Source of the DNA: Mesorhizobium sp. WSM3859
GTDB taxonomy: Bacteria; Pseudomonadota; Alphaproteobacteria; Rhizobiales; Rhizobiaceae
DNA: 64,000 nucleotides
Assembly: GCF_002295065.1 (NCBI RefSeq)
Contig: NZ_NSGG01000001.1
Location: 644,553-708,552 of the forward strand
Direction of reading: 5' to 3'
Shown here: positions 15,566 to 25,277 of the stretch, one piece after another
How positions within the stretch are numbered: position 1 is the first letter of the stretch
How the letters are laid out: every line of letters starts with the position of its first letter
Position numbers and translations under genes: made by a program
Notes under the pieces: generated by a model
The model's input: only the letters and a program-made list of their open reading frames with translations
What the model was told of the DNA's origin: nothing
Databases searched by the model: none

Positions 15566-17992
15566 CTAGCCGCGCATCCGCTCGAAATTTGCGTCGAACA
15601 GCGGCGCCGTCTGGATGCGCGCCGCGTGGCGCTTGCCGAGGATCTCGATCTCGAACCCGTCCGCTCTGTCGGCGATCTCCTTCGGCACATAGCCCATGGC
15701 GACCGATTTCTTCGAATTGTGCGCGTAACCACCCGACGTGACCCAGCCTCGCACGACGCCGTCATGCCAGATCGCCTCGTCGCCGATCACATCGGCATCG
15801 GTGGCCTCTACGATGAAGCTGCGCAGCCGAAGCTTGCCGCCTTGCTTGCGCTCGGCAAGCGCTGTCTCCTTGCCGATGAAATCGGCGTCCTTGCCATAGG
15901 CGACGAAACGGTCGAGCCCGGCCTCGACCGGCCCGTAGATCGGCCGGTATTCGCGCGCCCATGAGCCGTAATTCTTTTCCAGCCTCAGCGCGTTCAGCGC
16001 GCGCGAGCCGAACAGGCCGATGCCGAATTCCTCGCCCGCGGTGACCAGCGCCTGGTAGGCGGCGCGCTGATATTCCGGCGCTACCCAGATTTCATAGCCG
16101 AGGTCGCCGGTATAGCTGACGCGGCCGACAAGGCACGGCGCCATGCCGATATCCATTCTCGTAACCGCCATGAACGGGAACGCCGCGTTGGAAACATCGG
16201 CGCGGGTAACTTTGCCGAGTACCTCCCTTGCCTTTGGCCCGGCAATCGCAAGGCCGGTGAGCTTCTGTCCCAGCGCCTCGATCCGCACCGAGCCATCCTT
16301 GGGCGGATGCGCCTCGAACCAGCGCATGTGATATTGCTCGGCGATGCCTGAGCCGGCAATGAACCACTCGCGGTCGTCGATATTGGCTAAAGTGAAATCG
16401 CCAATCAGTCTGCCGTCATCCTTGAGCATCGGCGCCAGCGTCATGCGGCCGCGCTTGGGCAGCTTGCAGGCGAAGATGCGGTCAAGCCAGGCCGCAGCGC
16501 CCTCGCCCGTCACCTTGTATTTGGCGAAGTTCGAGATTTCAGACAGGCCGACGCCGTTGCGCACCGCCGCGACTTCCCTGCCGACATGGTCGAAGTCGGT
16601 CGAACGCCGCCAGGAAAACTCGTCGGTGACGCCTTCCGGCGCATACCAGAGCGGCACTTCGAGCCCGTAGGACACACCCCATTGCGCGCCCCTGGCGCTA
16701 AGCGTGTCATAGAGAGGCGTCGTCTTTAGCGGTCGCCCGGCCGGCAGTTCCTCGTTCGGGAAGCGGATCGAAAAACGCCGCGAATAATTCTCGCGCACCT
16801 TGGCGTTGGTATAGGCCATCGTCGCCCAGTCGCCATAGCGCGCCACGTCCATCGCCCAGATGTCGGCGCCCGGATCGCCCTCGATCATCCAGTTGGAGAG
16901 CGCGAGGCCGACGCCGCCGCCCTGGCTGAAGCCGGCCATGACGCCGCAGGCGACCCAGAAGCCCGGCAGTCCGCGCACGGGGCCGACCAGCGGATTGCCG
17001 TCCGGCGCGAAGGTGAAGGGACCGTTGATGATCTGCTTGATGCCGGTCTTCTGGAAGGCCGGGAAATGGCGGAAGCCGACTTCCAGCGACGGCGCTATGC
17101 GATCTATGTCCGGCTCCAGCAATTCATGGCCGAAATTCCACGGCGTCTGGAATTCGGACCAGACCTTGTTCGCCTTCTCATAGGTGCCCATCAGCATGCC
17201 GCCGCGCTCCTGGCGCAGATAGAGCTCGCCATCGAAGTCGACTGCGTGGATGATCTCGGTGCCGGTCTTCTTGTTCCAGTCGGCGACCTCCGGCATGTCC
17301 TCGGTGATGAGGTACATGTGCTCCATCGCCAGCACCGGCAGCTCGAGCCCGACCATGCGGCCGACCTCGCGCGCCCACAGCCCGCCGGCATTGACGACAT
17401 GCTCGGCAATGACATCGCCCTTGTTGGTGATGACGCGCCACAGCCCGTCGGGGCGGCGCACGATGTCCTCGACCTTGGTGAAGCGCTCGACCTCGGCGCC
17501 CAGTTTCCGAGCGGCCTTGGCATAGGCGTGCGTCACCCCCGACGGATCGAGATGGCCGTCCTCCTTGTTGCGCACCGCGCCGACGAACTGGCTGGGATCG
17601 ATGAGCGGCATCAGTTCGGCCGCTTCCCTCGCCGAGATCACTTCGAGATCGATGCCGAGATAGCGGCCCTTCGACACCACGCCGCGCAGCCAGTCGAGCC
17701 GCGCCTCGGTCGCGGCCAGCAGCACGCCGCCGGTGAGATGCACGCCGGTCGCCTGTCCCGAAAGCTCCTCGATCTCCTTGTAGAGCGAGATCGTGTATTT
17801 CTGCAGCTTGGCGACGTTGGGATCGCCATTGATGGTGTGCATGCCGCCGGCCGCATGCCAGGTCGAACCGGAAGTCAACTCGTCGCGTTCCAGAAGCACG
17901 ACATCGGTCCAGCCATGGCGGGCAAGATGAAACAGCACCGAGCATCCGACGACACCGCCGCCGATGACCACGACCTTTGCATGCGACTTCAT
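15566..17992 (-). CDS. FAD-dependent dimethylglycine/sarcosine dehydrogenase-like protein (DAO + GcvT domains)
   Basis: An 808-residue flavoprotein that probably oxidises an N-methyl amine such as dimethylglycine and passes the C1 unit to tetrahydrofolate. The N-terminal FAD domain carries VVVIGGGVVGCSVLFHLARH, and GSTWHAAGG places His46 where dimethylglycine dehydrogenase binds FAD covalently. The linker and C-terminal GcvT-type folate domain follow from about residue 430 (VGLSEISNFAKYKVTG ... GDLGYEIWV). Length fits the dimethylglycine dehydrogenase family. It follows the MttB-like gene by 77 bases on the same strand, suggesting one operon for methylated-amine breakdown. Exact substrate is not proven. 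Confidence 0.86.
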   Translation of the reverse strand: MKSHAKVVVIGGGVVGCSVLFHLARHGWTDVVLLERDELTSGSTWHAAGGMHTINGDPNVAKLQKYTISLYKEIEELSGQATGVHLTGGVLLAATEARLDWLRGVVSKGRYLGIDLEVISAREAAELMPLIDPSQFVGAVRNKEDGHLDPSGVTHAYAKAARKLGAEVERFTKVEDIVRRPDGLWRVITNKGDVIAEHVVNAGGLWAREVGRMVGLELPVLAMEHMYLITEDMPEVADWNKKTGTEIIHAVDFDGELYLRQERGGMLMGTYEKANKVWSEFQTPWNFGHELLEPDIDRIAPSLEVGFRHFPAFQKTGIKQIINGPFTFAPDGNPLVGPVRGLPGFWVACGVMAGFSQGGGVGLALSNWMIEGDPGADIWAMDVARYGDWATMAYTNAKVRENYSRRFSIRFPNEELPAGRPLKTTPLYDTLSARGAQWGVSYGLEVPLWYAPEGVTDEFSWRRSTDFDHVGREVAAVRNGVGLSEISNFAKYKVTGEGAAAWLDRIFACKLPKRGRMTLAPMLKDDGRLIGDFTLANIDDREWFIAGSGIAEQYHMRWFEAHPPKDGSVRIEALGQKLTGLAIAGPKAREVLGKVTRADVSNAAFPFMAVTRMDIGMAPCLVGRVSYTGDLGYEIWVAPEYQRAAYQALVTAGEEFGIGLFGSRALNALRLEKNYGSWAREYRPIYGPVEAGLDRFVAYGKDADFIGKETALAERKQGGKLRLRSFIVEATDADVIGDEAIWHDGVVRGWVTSGGYAHNSKKSVAMGYVPKEIADRADGFEIEILGKRHAARIQTAPLFDANFERMRG

Positions 17993-18069
17993 GGGTTTTC
18001 TCTAATATCAGGATGTTAGACGGTTAAGCGGATTCAGGATGGTAGGGCGTTGACTCAAAATGGGAAGCA

Positions 18070-19608
18070 TCACGGCTCGCCTTGCCCGATCGCTTCCTTG
18101 CGCCGCGCCGTATAGGCCTCGAGCGCCTCGCGCACCGCCGGATCGATGACCGGCTCGACATACTCCTCCAGCGCCTTCTTCCACAGCCGCGTCGCGCGCG
18201 CAGTCGTGTCGAGCCCGCCGGCCTCCTGCCAGGCTTCGTAATTCTGCCAGTTGGAGAGCATCGGCTGGTAGAAAGCGGTGGCGTAGCGCTCCAGCGTGTG
18301 CGGCTCGCCGAAGAAATGGCCCCCTGTCGGCACCGCGCCCAGTGCGTCCACCGCCAGTTCCGCCTCGTCGACAACGATCGGCCGCAGGAATTCCATCATG
18401 TGCTGGATCATCTCGACGTCGATGATGAGCTTTTCGAACGAAGCCGTCAGCCCGCCCTCCTGCCAGCCGGCCGCATGATAGACCAGATTGCCGTGACCGA
18501 GCACCGCGCCCCACAGCGCCATCATCGTCTCATAGGCGCCCTGCGCATCGGCGGCATTGGAGGCCGAGCCCGGCGTGGTGCGGTAGGGTAGGTTATAGCG
18601 CCGCGCCAACTGCCCGGACGCAATGTTGGCCTTGGTGTTCTCCGGCGTGCCGAAGGCCGGCGCGCCCGACTTCATGTCGACATTGGAGGTGAAGGCGCCA
18701 TACATCACCGGCGCGCCGGGACGCACCAGTTGCGTCAGCACGATGCCGAACAGCGCCTCGGCATTCTGCTGCGCGAGCGCGCCGGCAAGCGTCACCGGGC
18801 TCATCGCGCCCATCAGCGTGAACGGCGTCACCGCCACCGACTGGCCGTATTCGGCCATCGTTATCAGCCCCTCGGCCATCATCTCGTCGAAACGGCGCGG
18901 CGAGTTGACCGAGATGATGGTGGTGACGCCGGGGTCCCGCGCCATCTCATCCAGCGTCAGCCCGCGCGCGATCGCCATCATCTCGATGCCATCGAGCGCC
19001 CTGCCCCGGCCGATCGCCGAGACATGGAAACATTTGTCGGTCAGCGTCAGATTGCCGAAATAGGTGTCCATGTGCCTGGTATTCGCCGGCAACTCGATCG
19101 GCGCGCAGACCTGGTTGCCCAGCATGTGGATGCAGTTGAAGTGCTGCGCCAGCCGAATAAGATCCTGATAGTCGGGCATGTTGCCCGCGCGACGGCCTCG
19201 CTCCATGTCGTGTACATTGGGCGGCCCGGCCACCATCGTGAAGTTGATCGTGCTGCCGCCGAGATGGATGACTCGAGCCGGGTTGCGCGGGGTAAGCGTG
19301 TAGCTGCTGCGCGTCGATTTCAACGCCTCTTCGACCATGCCGCGGTCGATGCGCACATTCATCGACCCGTGGTCGATCTTGGCGCCGGCGCGCTCGAACA
19401 GCGACAGCGCCCGAGGACTCATCACCTCGATGCCGAAATTCTCCAGTATATGCATCGAGGCCCGGTGGATGGCCTCGATCTGGTCGGCCGAGAGCAGCGC
19501 CATCGGCGGGTAAGGATTCTCCACCCGCCGCCGCGGCAATTGCGGGATGGCGGCTGGCCCGCGGTTGCTGGTGCGCTCGGCGCCGCGCTTGCGTCTTGGT
19601 TCGCTCAT
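18070..19608 (-). CDS. Trimethylamine methyltransferase (MttB) family protein, non-pyrrolysine type
   Basis: A 512-residue TIM-barrel protein of the MttB superfamily. There is no in-frame amber codon, so it belongs to the non-pyrrolysine branch, which includes corrinoid-dependent glycine betaine and proline betaine methyltransferases. Family-typical stretches include GSTINFTMVAGPPNVHDM, VTPFTLMGAMSPVTLAGALA and GWQEGGLTASFEKLI. It heads the two-gene unit with the dimethylglycine dehydrogenase-like gene. No corrinoid protein gene is in the window. The ATG at 19608 (MSEPRRKRG) is preferred; 19635 is possible. Demethylation of a betaine is inferred from context. Confidence 0.85.
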   Translation of the reverse strand: MSEPRRKRGAERTSNRGPAAIPQLPRRRVENPYPPMALLSADQIEAIHRASMHILENFGIEVMSPRALSLFERAGAKIDHGSMNVRIDRGMVEEALKSTRSSYTLTPRNPARVIHLGGSTINFTMVAGPPNVHDMERGRRAGNMPDYQDLIRLAQHFNCIHMLGNQVCAPIELPANTRHMDTYFGNLTLTDKCFHVSAIGRGRALDGIEMMAIARGLTLDEMARDPGVTTIISVNSPRRFDEMMAEGLITMAEYGQSVAVTPFTLMGAMSPVTLAGALAQQNAEALFGIVLTQLVRPGAPVMYGAFTSNVDMKSGAPAFGTPENTKANIASGQLARRYNLPYRTTPGSASNAADAQGAYETMMALWGAVLGHGNLVYHAAGWQEGGLTASFEKLIIDVEMIQHMMEFLRPIVVDEAELAVDALGAVPTGGHFFGEPHTLERYATAFYQPMLSNWQNYEAWQEAGGLDTTARATRLWKKALEEYVEPVIDPAVREALEAYTARRKEAIGQGEP

Positions 19609-19819
19609 GCGCGCATCAGAGCGCCGGCATCCCACGCGAGCTGTCAGGAATTCGCCATTTGCCGGCGTGATTTTAGCCTAGGCGGCATTTTTCCGAAACC
19701 GATGAAAAGGATAACGACATAAATAGTCGCAACATCAACAATCGATTTTTCACGCGGCCACGCCCGCGTTAAGGAAGACGGCAAGACTCCTTTTATGATT
19801 TCGGCCTATTCGTCTCCCG

Positions 19820-20410
19820 ATGCGTAGGTCGAGTTTTAGTAAAATTGTCGCTGTCTCCGTGCTGCTGGCGCTTTCGGCCTGCGCGACGGCGCCCAGCCAC
19901 ATCAACAATGTCTGCGCCGTCTTCGACCAGAATGACGGCTGGTTCGACAACTGGCAGTCCGCCGCCGAGCGGACGGAGCAGAAATACGGCATTCCCGTCC
20001 CCGTGCTGATGGCGACGGTGCGCAAGGAATCCGGCTTCAAGAGCAATGCCCGTCCGCCGCGCACAAAGCTGCTAGGCTTCATTCCGTGGACGCATGTCTC
20101 GAGCGCCACCGGCTACTCGCAGGCGCTCGACGGCACCTGGTCGCAATATCAAAGTGAGACAGGCAACTGGGCGGCGCGCCGCACGCGCTTCGCCGACGCC
20201 ATCGATTTCGTCGGCTGGTATCACTCCAAGACCGCCGACACCTTCGGTGTCGCCCGTAACGACACCTATAATCTCTATCTGGCCTATTATCTCGGCTGGA
20301 CCGCCTATGGCCGCGGCAATCGCGGCGACGCCGGCGTGCAAAGCTACGCGCGCGCCACCGACCAGATGGCCCGCGACTACGCAGCGCAGCTAAGGCAATG
20401 CGGCAGTTGA
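19820..20410 (+). CDS. Lipoprotein with lytic transglycosylase (SLT) domain
   Basis: A 196-residue outer-membrane-type lipoprotein. The signal ends in the lipobox LSAC with Cys21 as the lipid anchor. The mature part carries the transglycosylase catalytic motif VRKESGFKS (Glu70) followed by SATGYSQALDGTW, so it probably cleaves peptidoglycan strands to 1,6-anhydromuropeptides. A YLAYYLGWTAY block near the C-terminus is typical of SLT-like domains. The start at 19820 gives a proper signal but has no strong ribosome-binding site. It stands alone, divergent from the MttB-like gene. Confidence 0.87.
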   Translation: MRRSSFSKIVAVSVLLALSACATAPSHINNVCAVFDQNDGWFDNWQSAAERTEQKYGIPVPVLMATVRKESGFKSNARPPRTKLLGFIPWTHVSSATGYSQALDGTWSQYQSETGNWAARRTRFADAIDFVGWYHSKTADTFGVARNDTYNLYLAYYLGWTAYGRGNRGDAGVQSYARATDQMARDYAAQLRQCGS

Positions 20411-20423
20411 CCCTTCGCTTGGT

Positions 20424-22757
20424 CTAGTGCCGCCTTGTCGTGTCCTTCGGCTTTGGAACACCGGTTTCCGAAACCTCGTCGCGCACTTCGTGGCGGCGGG
20501 CTCGCATGCCGGCCTCGCCCTGCTCCACGGCATCTCCGATCTCATCGGCTGCAGCGGTGCCTGTTTTGCCACGCGGCCGCTTGGGCGCCGTTCCGGCAAG
20601 GCCCGGCCCCGCGACATGCGGCGCGTCATCCGGCACGCCCTCATGCGCCGCGTGCTCCTTGTCGAATTTGATGACCTGCTCCATCTTGGCGAGCACATCG
20701 TCCGAAAGCCAGCACAGGCTGGTATGGCCGCCGCCGAGATTCTTCACCGGCGGCACCTTCGTCTCGCATAGATTGTCCGGCACCAGCTTCTTGTAGCCGC
20801 AGCGCGTCTGGAACGGGCAGCCGGTCGGCGGGTTCATCGCCGAGGGAATGTCGCCTTCGAGCACGATGTGCTTCTTGACCACGCTGGTGTCGGCGATCGG
20901 GATCGCGGACAGCAGCGCCTCGGTATAGGGATGGTAGGGCGGCGAGAAGATCTGGTCGGTCGTGCCCTGCTCGACGATATAGCCGAGATACATGACGACG
21001 ACGCGGTCGGCGATGTAGCGCACCACCGACAGATCGTGGCTGATGAACAGCATCGTGGTCTTGTTCTTGCGCTGGATGTCCATCAGCAACTCGGTCACCG
21101 CCGCCTGCACCGAGACGTCGAGCGCCGAGACCGGCTCGTCGGCCACCACCACCTTGGCGTCGCCGGCAAAGGCGCGCGCGACGCCGATGCGCTGCTTCTG
21201 GCCACCCGACAGCTGGCGCGGCTTGCGGGTTTCGAACGCCCTGGGCAGCTTCACCAGGTCAAGCAGCTCCAGCATGCGCTGGCGCCGCTCGGCGACGGTC
21301 TTGCCGACATTGAACTTTTCCAGCGTGCGGATGATCTGCGAGCCGACGCTATGGCTTGGGTTCAGCGTGTCGAACGGGTTCTGGAACACCATTTGGATCG
21401 ACGACACGGTGTCGACGCCGCGGCTCTCGATACCCGTCGACTGGATTTCCTTGTTGGCCAAGGTCACCGTGCCGGAGCTGGCGGTTTCGAGGCCGAGCAG
21501 CACCTTGGCCAGCGTCGACTTTCCGCAACCGGACTCGCCGACGATCGCCACCGTCTCGGATTCGCGTGCGGTGAACGAGATCGTCTCGTTGGCCTTGACG
21601 ACGCGGCCTTCGCTGGAGCCGAACACCTCGCTGCCGCCGACCTTGTAGTATTTCTTGAGGTCCTGGATCTTCAGCACCGGCGCGCCGGGCTCGACCTTTT
21701 CATTGACCTTCTTGGCGCCGGGCGGGAGCGCCTCCCAGTCGATCTCGTTGAAGCGCACGCAGCGCGAGAAATGCCCCTCATGGCCCTCGACCGGAACCAT
21801 CGGGATTTCCGCCGCGTTGCAGACGCCCTCGACGAAATGGTGGCAGCGCGGCCCGAAATTGCAGCCCTTCGGCCGCTCATGCGGCAGCGGCAACTGTCCA
21901 GGAATCGAGATCAGCGGCCGCGAGTTCTTGTCGGCGCCGGGCAGCGGGATCGAACGGAACAGCCCTTGCGTATAGGGATGGCGCATCCGGTCGAACACGT
22001 CCTTGATCTTGCCGGTCTCGACCGCTTCGCCGGAATACATCACCGTGATCCTGTCGCAGGTCTCCAGGATCAGGCCGAGATTGTGCGACACGAAGATCAT
22101 CGAGGTGCCGAACTTCTCGCCCAGGCCCTTGACCAGCTCGACGATGCCGGCCTCGACGGTGACGTCGAGCGCGGTGGTCGGCTCGTCGAGCAGCAAGAGC
22201 GCCGGCTTCGACAGCAGCGCCATGGCGATGACGATGCGCTGCTGCTGGCCGCCGGAAAGCTGGTGCGGATAGGAGCGCATCATGCGCTCGGGATCGGGCA
22301 GCTTCACCGCGCGCACCATCTCCAGCGCCCTGTTGTAGGCCTCCTCCTTCGACACCTTGTCGTGGATCAGCGGCACTTCCATCAGCTGCTGTCCGATCTT
22401 CATCGCCGGATTGAGGCTCGCCATCGGCTCCTGATAGATCATGGCGATCTTGTTGCCGCGGATGGCGCGCAGTTCCTCGTCGGACATCTCGCCCATGTCC
22501 CGGCCCTGGAACTTGATGCGCCCGCCGACGATCTTCCCGATGTTGGAGAGGTCGCGCATGATGCCGAGCGACACGGTCGACTTGCCGCAGCCGGACTCGC
22601 CGACGATGCCCATCGCCTCGCCGGGCATCACCGTGCAGGAAAAATCCATCACCGCCGGAATCTCGCCCTTGCGGGTGAAGAAGGAGATCGAGAGGTTCTC
22701 GATCTCGATGATCGGCTGACCGGTCGCCTTGGCTGGATCTCGAACTGCCTCGTTCAT
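20424..22757 (-). CDS. Dipeptide/oligopeptide ABC transporter, fused double ATP-binding protein
   Basis: A 777-residue protein combining what are usually two subunits (DppD/DppF type). Each half has a Walker A (GESGCGKST), a signature (QLSGGQQQRIVIAMAL; QLSGGQKQRIGVARAF) and a Walker B (LLLLDEPTTALD; VVVADEPVSALD). Both halves end with the cysteine-containing oligopeptide-ATPase C-terminal region (GCNFGPRCHHF; GCPFQTRCGYK). About 75 extra charged residues follow at the C-terminus. The ATG at 22757 has GGAG upstream. It is the last gene of the import operon that starts with the binding protein at 26930. Confidence 0.92.
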   Translation of the reverse strand: MNEAVRDPAKATGQPIIEIENLSISFFTRKGEIPAVMDFSCTVMPGEAMGIVGESGCGKSTVSLGIMRDLSNIGKIVGGRIKFQGRDMGEMSDEELRAIRGNKIAMIYQEPMASLNPAMKIGQQLMEVPLIHDKVSKEEAYNRALEMVRAVKLPDPERMMRSYPHQLSGGQQQRIVIAMALLSKPALLLLDEPTTALDVTVEAGIVELVKGLGEKFGTSMIFVSHNLGLILETCDRITVMYSGEAVETGKIKDVFDRMRHPYTQGLFRSIPLPGADKNSRPLISIPGQLPLPHERPKGCNFGPRCHHFVEGVCNAAEIPMVPVEGHEGHFSRCVRFNEIDWEALPPGAKKVNEKVEPGAPVLKIQDLKKYYKVGGSEVFGSSEGRVVKANETISFTARESETVAIVGESGCGKSTLAKVLLGLETASSGTVTLANKEIQSTGIESRGVDTVSSIQMVFQNPFDTLNPSHSVGSQIIRTLEKFNVGKTVAERRQRMLELLDLVKLPRAFETRKPRQLSGGQKQRIGVARAFAGDAKVVVADEPVSALDVSVQAAVTELLMDIQRKNKTTMLFISHDLSVVRYIADRVVVMYLGYIVEQGTTDQIFSPPYHPYTEALLSAIPIADTSVVKKHIVLEGDIPSAMNPPTGCPFQTRCGYKKLVPDNLCETKVPPVKNLGGGHTSLCWLSDDVLAKMEQVIKFDKEHAAHEGVPDDAPHVAGPGLAGTAPKRPRGKTGTAAADEIGDAVEQGEAGMRARRHEVRDEVSETGVPKPKDTTRRH

Positions 22758-22788
22758 GGGTCGCTCCAATCCTTGGTTTCTCGTTTGG

Positions 22789-22832
22789 GCATGATCCTGT
22801 CCGAAAACCGGGTCCCACTTTTCGGGATCATC
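22789..22832. repeat. 44-bp palindromic element (family E variant)
   Basis: GCATGATCCTGTCCGAAAAC with right arm CTTTTCGGGATCAT. The centre GAAAACCG-N5-CACTTTTC is shared with the elements at 15521 and 60297, but the ends differ (ATGATC in place of AATTCC). It lies within the ABC operon, between the permease stop and the ATPase start. Confidence 0.75.
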
Positions 22833-22857
22833 CCCCGTGGGGCCTCAGCCCCAGTCA

Positions 22858-24015
22858 TCAATCCTTCATCGACTGTTCGCGCAGCGAGTCCGCCAAAAGG
22901 TTCAGCCCCAGCACGAACGACATCAGGGCGATCGTCGGCGGCAGCGCCGGGTGGATGAAGGAACGCAGCAGCCGGCTGGCGTCCTTGATCGCGGTGCCCC
23001 AGTCGGGGCTTTCCGGGGCAAGGCCCAGGCCGAAATAGCCGAGCGTGCCGAGCAGGATCGTCGTATAGCCGATGCGCAGGCAGGCATCGACGATCAGCGG
23101 TCCGCGCGCATTGGGCAGGATCTCCCACAGCATGATGTACCAAGGCGATTCACCGCGCGTCTGCGCCGCCGCCACATAGTCGCGCGTCTTGATGTCCATG
23201 GTCAGCCCGCGCACGATGCGGAACACGCCGGGGCTGGAGGCGAACACCACCGCCACGAAGATGTTGAGCTGGTTCGGATCGATGTGGACGATGTGCAGCG
23301 GGTCCCTGTCGAAGACCAGGCCGACATAGATCCAGCCACCGAGGACAAGCGTGATACCGAGCAGGATATAGAGCCGGTCCGGCCGGTTCTTGAACCGCGT
23401 CCAGAACAGGACGCTGAAGAAGATGATCGGGAACAGGAAGAACAGCCCCGCCATCGCATAGGGGATGGGCGTGTCCATGATGCCCGGTGTCACCAAGAGG
23501 TAGAACAACAGGATCACCGGGAAAGCCAGCACCAGATTGGCGAGGAAGGACAAGAGCGTGTCGATCCTGCCGCCGTAATAACCGGCCGGCAGGCCGAGCG
23601 TGATGCCGACCATCAGCGCGAAGCCGGTGGCGGCCGGCGCGATGATCAGCACGATCTGGCTGCCATAGACCATGCGCGAAAACACGTCGCGCGCCAGCTT
23701 GTCGCCGCCGAAATAATAGATGAGCTTGGACCCCGGCTCGACCGCGCCGGGCAGCGCGTCCTTCATGATCGAGACCTGCGCCAGGGGATCGAAGGGCGAG
23801 ATGGTCGAGGCGAAGATCGCCGTGAACAGCCAGAACAGGCAGATGAAGACGCCAGCGATGCCGACTCCGCTGTCGAAGAGCTGGCCGTAAAGGCCCAGCC
23901 GCTTCTTGTAGGCGAAGCTGACACCCATCACCAGGATCAACGCGATCCACACCGGCCAGAAACGCCAAAGCACGCCGACAACGATGTCGAAGGCATTGAT
24001 ATACTCGGTCTGCAT
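22858..24015 (-). CDS. Peptide/opine-type ABC transporter permease (DppC-like)
   Basis: A 385-residue inner-membrane permease. The ABC permease core includes the amphipathic GPLIVDACLRIGYTTILLGT and the coupling region DYVAAAQTRGESPWYIMLWEILPNARG. It is about 80 residues longer than usual DppC. There is an extra hydrophobic pair at the N-terminus (FWPVWIALILVMGVSFAYKK) and a long insert with two more hydrophobic stretches around residues 190-240 before the conserved loop. The gene starts 12 bases after the DppB-like stop. Confidence 0.88.
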   Translation of the reverse strand: MQTEYINAFDIVVGVLWRFWPVWIALILVMGVSFAYKKRLGLYGQLFDSGVGIAGVFICLFWLFTAIFASTISPFDPLAQVSIMKDALPGAVEPGSKLIYYFGGDKLARDVFSRMVYGSQIVLIIAPAATGFALMVGITLGLPAGYYGGRIDTLLSFLANLVLAFPVILLFYLLVTPGIMDTPIPYAMAGLFFLFPIIFFSVLFWTRFKNRPDRLYILLGITLVLGGWIYVGLVFDRDPLHIVHIDPNQLNIFVAVVFASSPGVFRIVRGLTMDIKTRDYVAAAQTRGESPWYIMLWEILPNARGPLIVDACLRIGYTTILLGTLGYFGLGLAPESPDWGTAIKDASRLLRSFIHPALPPTIALMSFVLGLNLLADSLREQSMKD

Positions 24016-24027
24016 CGGCCCTGCCCC

Positions 24028-25062
24028 TTATTGAACCCTGATGCGCGGATTGAGGAACGCGTAGCCGACATCGGAGATGAGCTGCGTGATCAAGACGATG
24101 AACACCGAAACCAGCGAGCAGCCGAGCAGAAGGTCGATGTCGTTGTTGCCGGCAGCCTCGACCAGCGTGTAGCCAAACCCCTGGTAGCGGAACATCACCT
24201 CGACAATGACGACGCCGGTGAGCAGCCAGGGAAACTGCAGCATGATGACGGTAAACGGCGCGATCAAAGCGTTGCGCAGAGCATGCTTGACGACCACGCT
24301 GCCGAAGGAGAGGCCCTTGAGGCGGGCAGTGCGGATATATTGCTGCGTCATCACCTCCACCATCGAGGCACGCGTCATGCGCGCGATGTAGCCGATGCCG
24401 TAGATAGCCAGCGTGATCACCGGCAGGGTGAAATTGTAGAAGGTGAGGCCCTGGCTCGCCGAGGCCGCAGAGCCGTTCAGCCACCCCAGCCACGAGGCGA
24501 AGATGACGGTGAAGATGACGCCCGAGACATATTCAGGCGTCGCCGTCGAGGCGATCGAGGCGACGGAGAGCGTGCGGTCGGTGCGCGAGCCCTCGCGCAT
24601 GCCGGCAAGGATGCCGATCAGCAGCGAGATCGGCACCATCACCGCGAGCACCCAGAACATCAGCAATCCGGTGGCGCCGAGGGCTGGGAAAAGCTTCGCG
24701 CCGACCGTCGTCTTGAACTTGGTCGAGCAACCGAAATCGCCCTGCAGGACGCCCGAGAAGGTCGGCACGACCGGATCGTTGCAGAAAGAGAAGCGCTGCG
24801 CCGGCTTTCCGGTCGCCGGATCGGTGATCGGTTGCTTGGGCAGGATGCCCAGCCACTGACCGTAGCGGACGAAGAAATTCTGGCGGTAGCCATGGTTGAC
24901 CAGCCAGCTTTCCAGCTGTTCGGCGGAGGTGTGCATCTCGGTCTGGCTGATTGCCAGCTTCTTCAGATTGGGACCGAGATTGATCAGGAAGAAGACGATC
25001 AGGGTCAGGCACAGCATCGTCAGCGCCATGGTGCCGAGGCGTCTCAGTATGAAAGAAAGCAT
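24028..25062 (-). CDS. Peptide/opine-type ABC transporter permease (DppB-like)
   Basis: A 344-residue permease with the family N-terminus MLSFILRRLGTMALTMLCLT and the coupling loop YIRTARLKGLSFGSVVVKHA, followed by LRNALIAPFTVI. A large periplasmic segment (about residues 40-125) precedes the membrane core. The ATG at 25062 follows AGGGG; translation from further upstream is not family-like. It pairs with the DppC-like permease and lies 215 bases downstream of the binding-protein gene. Confidence 0.9.
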   Translation of the reverse strand: MLSFILRRLGTMALTMLCLTLIVFFLINLGPNLKKLAISQTEMHTSAEQLESWLVNHGYRQNFFVRYGQWLGILPKQPITDPATGKPAQRFSFCNDPVVPTFSGVLQGDFGCSTKFKTTVGAKLFPALGATGLLMFWVLAVMVPISLLIGILAGMREGSRTDRTLSVASIASTATPEYVSGVIFTVIFASWLGWLNGSAASASQGLTFYNFTLPVITLAIYGIGYIARMTRASMVEVMTQQYIRTARLKGLSFGSVVVKHALRNALIAPFTVIMLQFPWLLTGVVIVEVMFRYQGFGYTLVEAAGNNDIDLLLGCSLVSVFIVLITQLISDVGYAFLNPRIRVQ

Positions 25063-25277
25063 GGCGGACCCCTGCCGATCGGTTGGGGAGCCTGATGACG
25101 GACGGCTCCGCCGCGATGCGGAGCAAGCCAGCAAACAGACCTTCGAATGCGATCAACCCAGTTTATTGCATGACCCCGCTCGATGAGTCCGCAACTTTTT
25201 TGCAGCGGCTCTCCGGTTCCGGGTCACGTGAGGAAGGGGACAAAGGGGCCAAACGCCCCTTTGTCCGTTCGCTCGGA

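Noticed and set aside
18070..19608. Possible pyrrolysine-containing MttB
   Set aside because: No in-frame TAG interrupts the gene, so it belongs to the non-pyrrolysine branch.
20402..20425. TTGACC and TTGGTC half-sites after the transglycosylase gene as a RutR-like operator
   Set aside because: The spacing between half-sites is wrong for the TTGACCANNTGGTCAA pattern and it lies between convergent gene ends.
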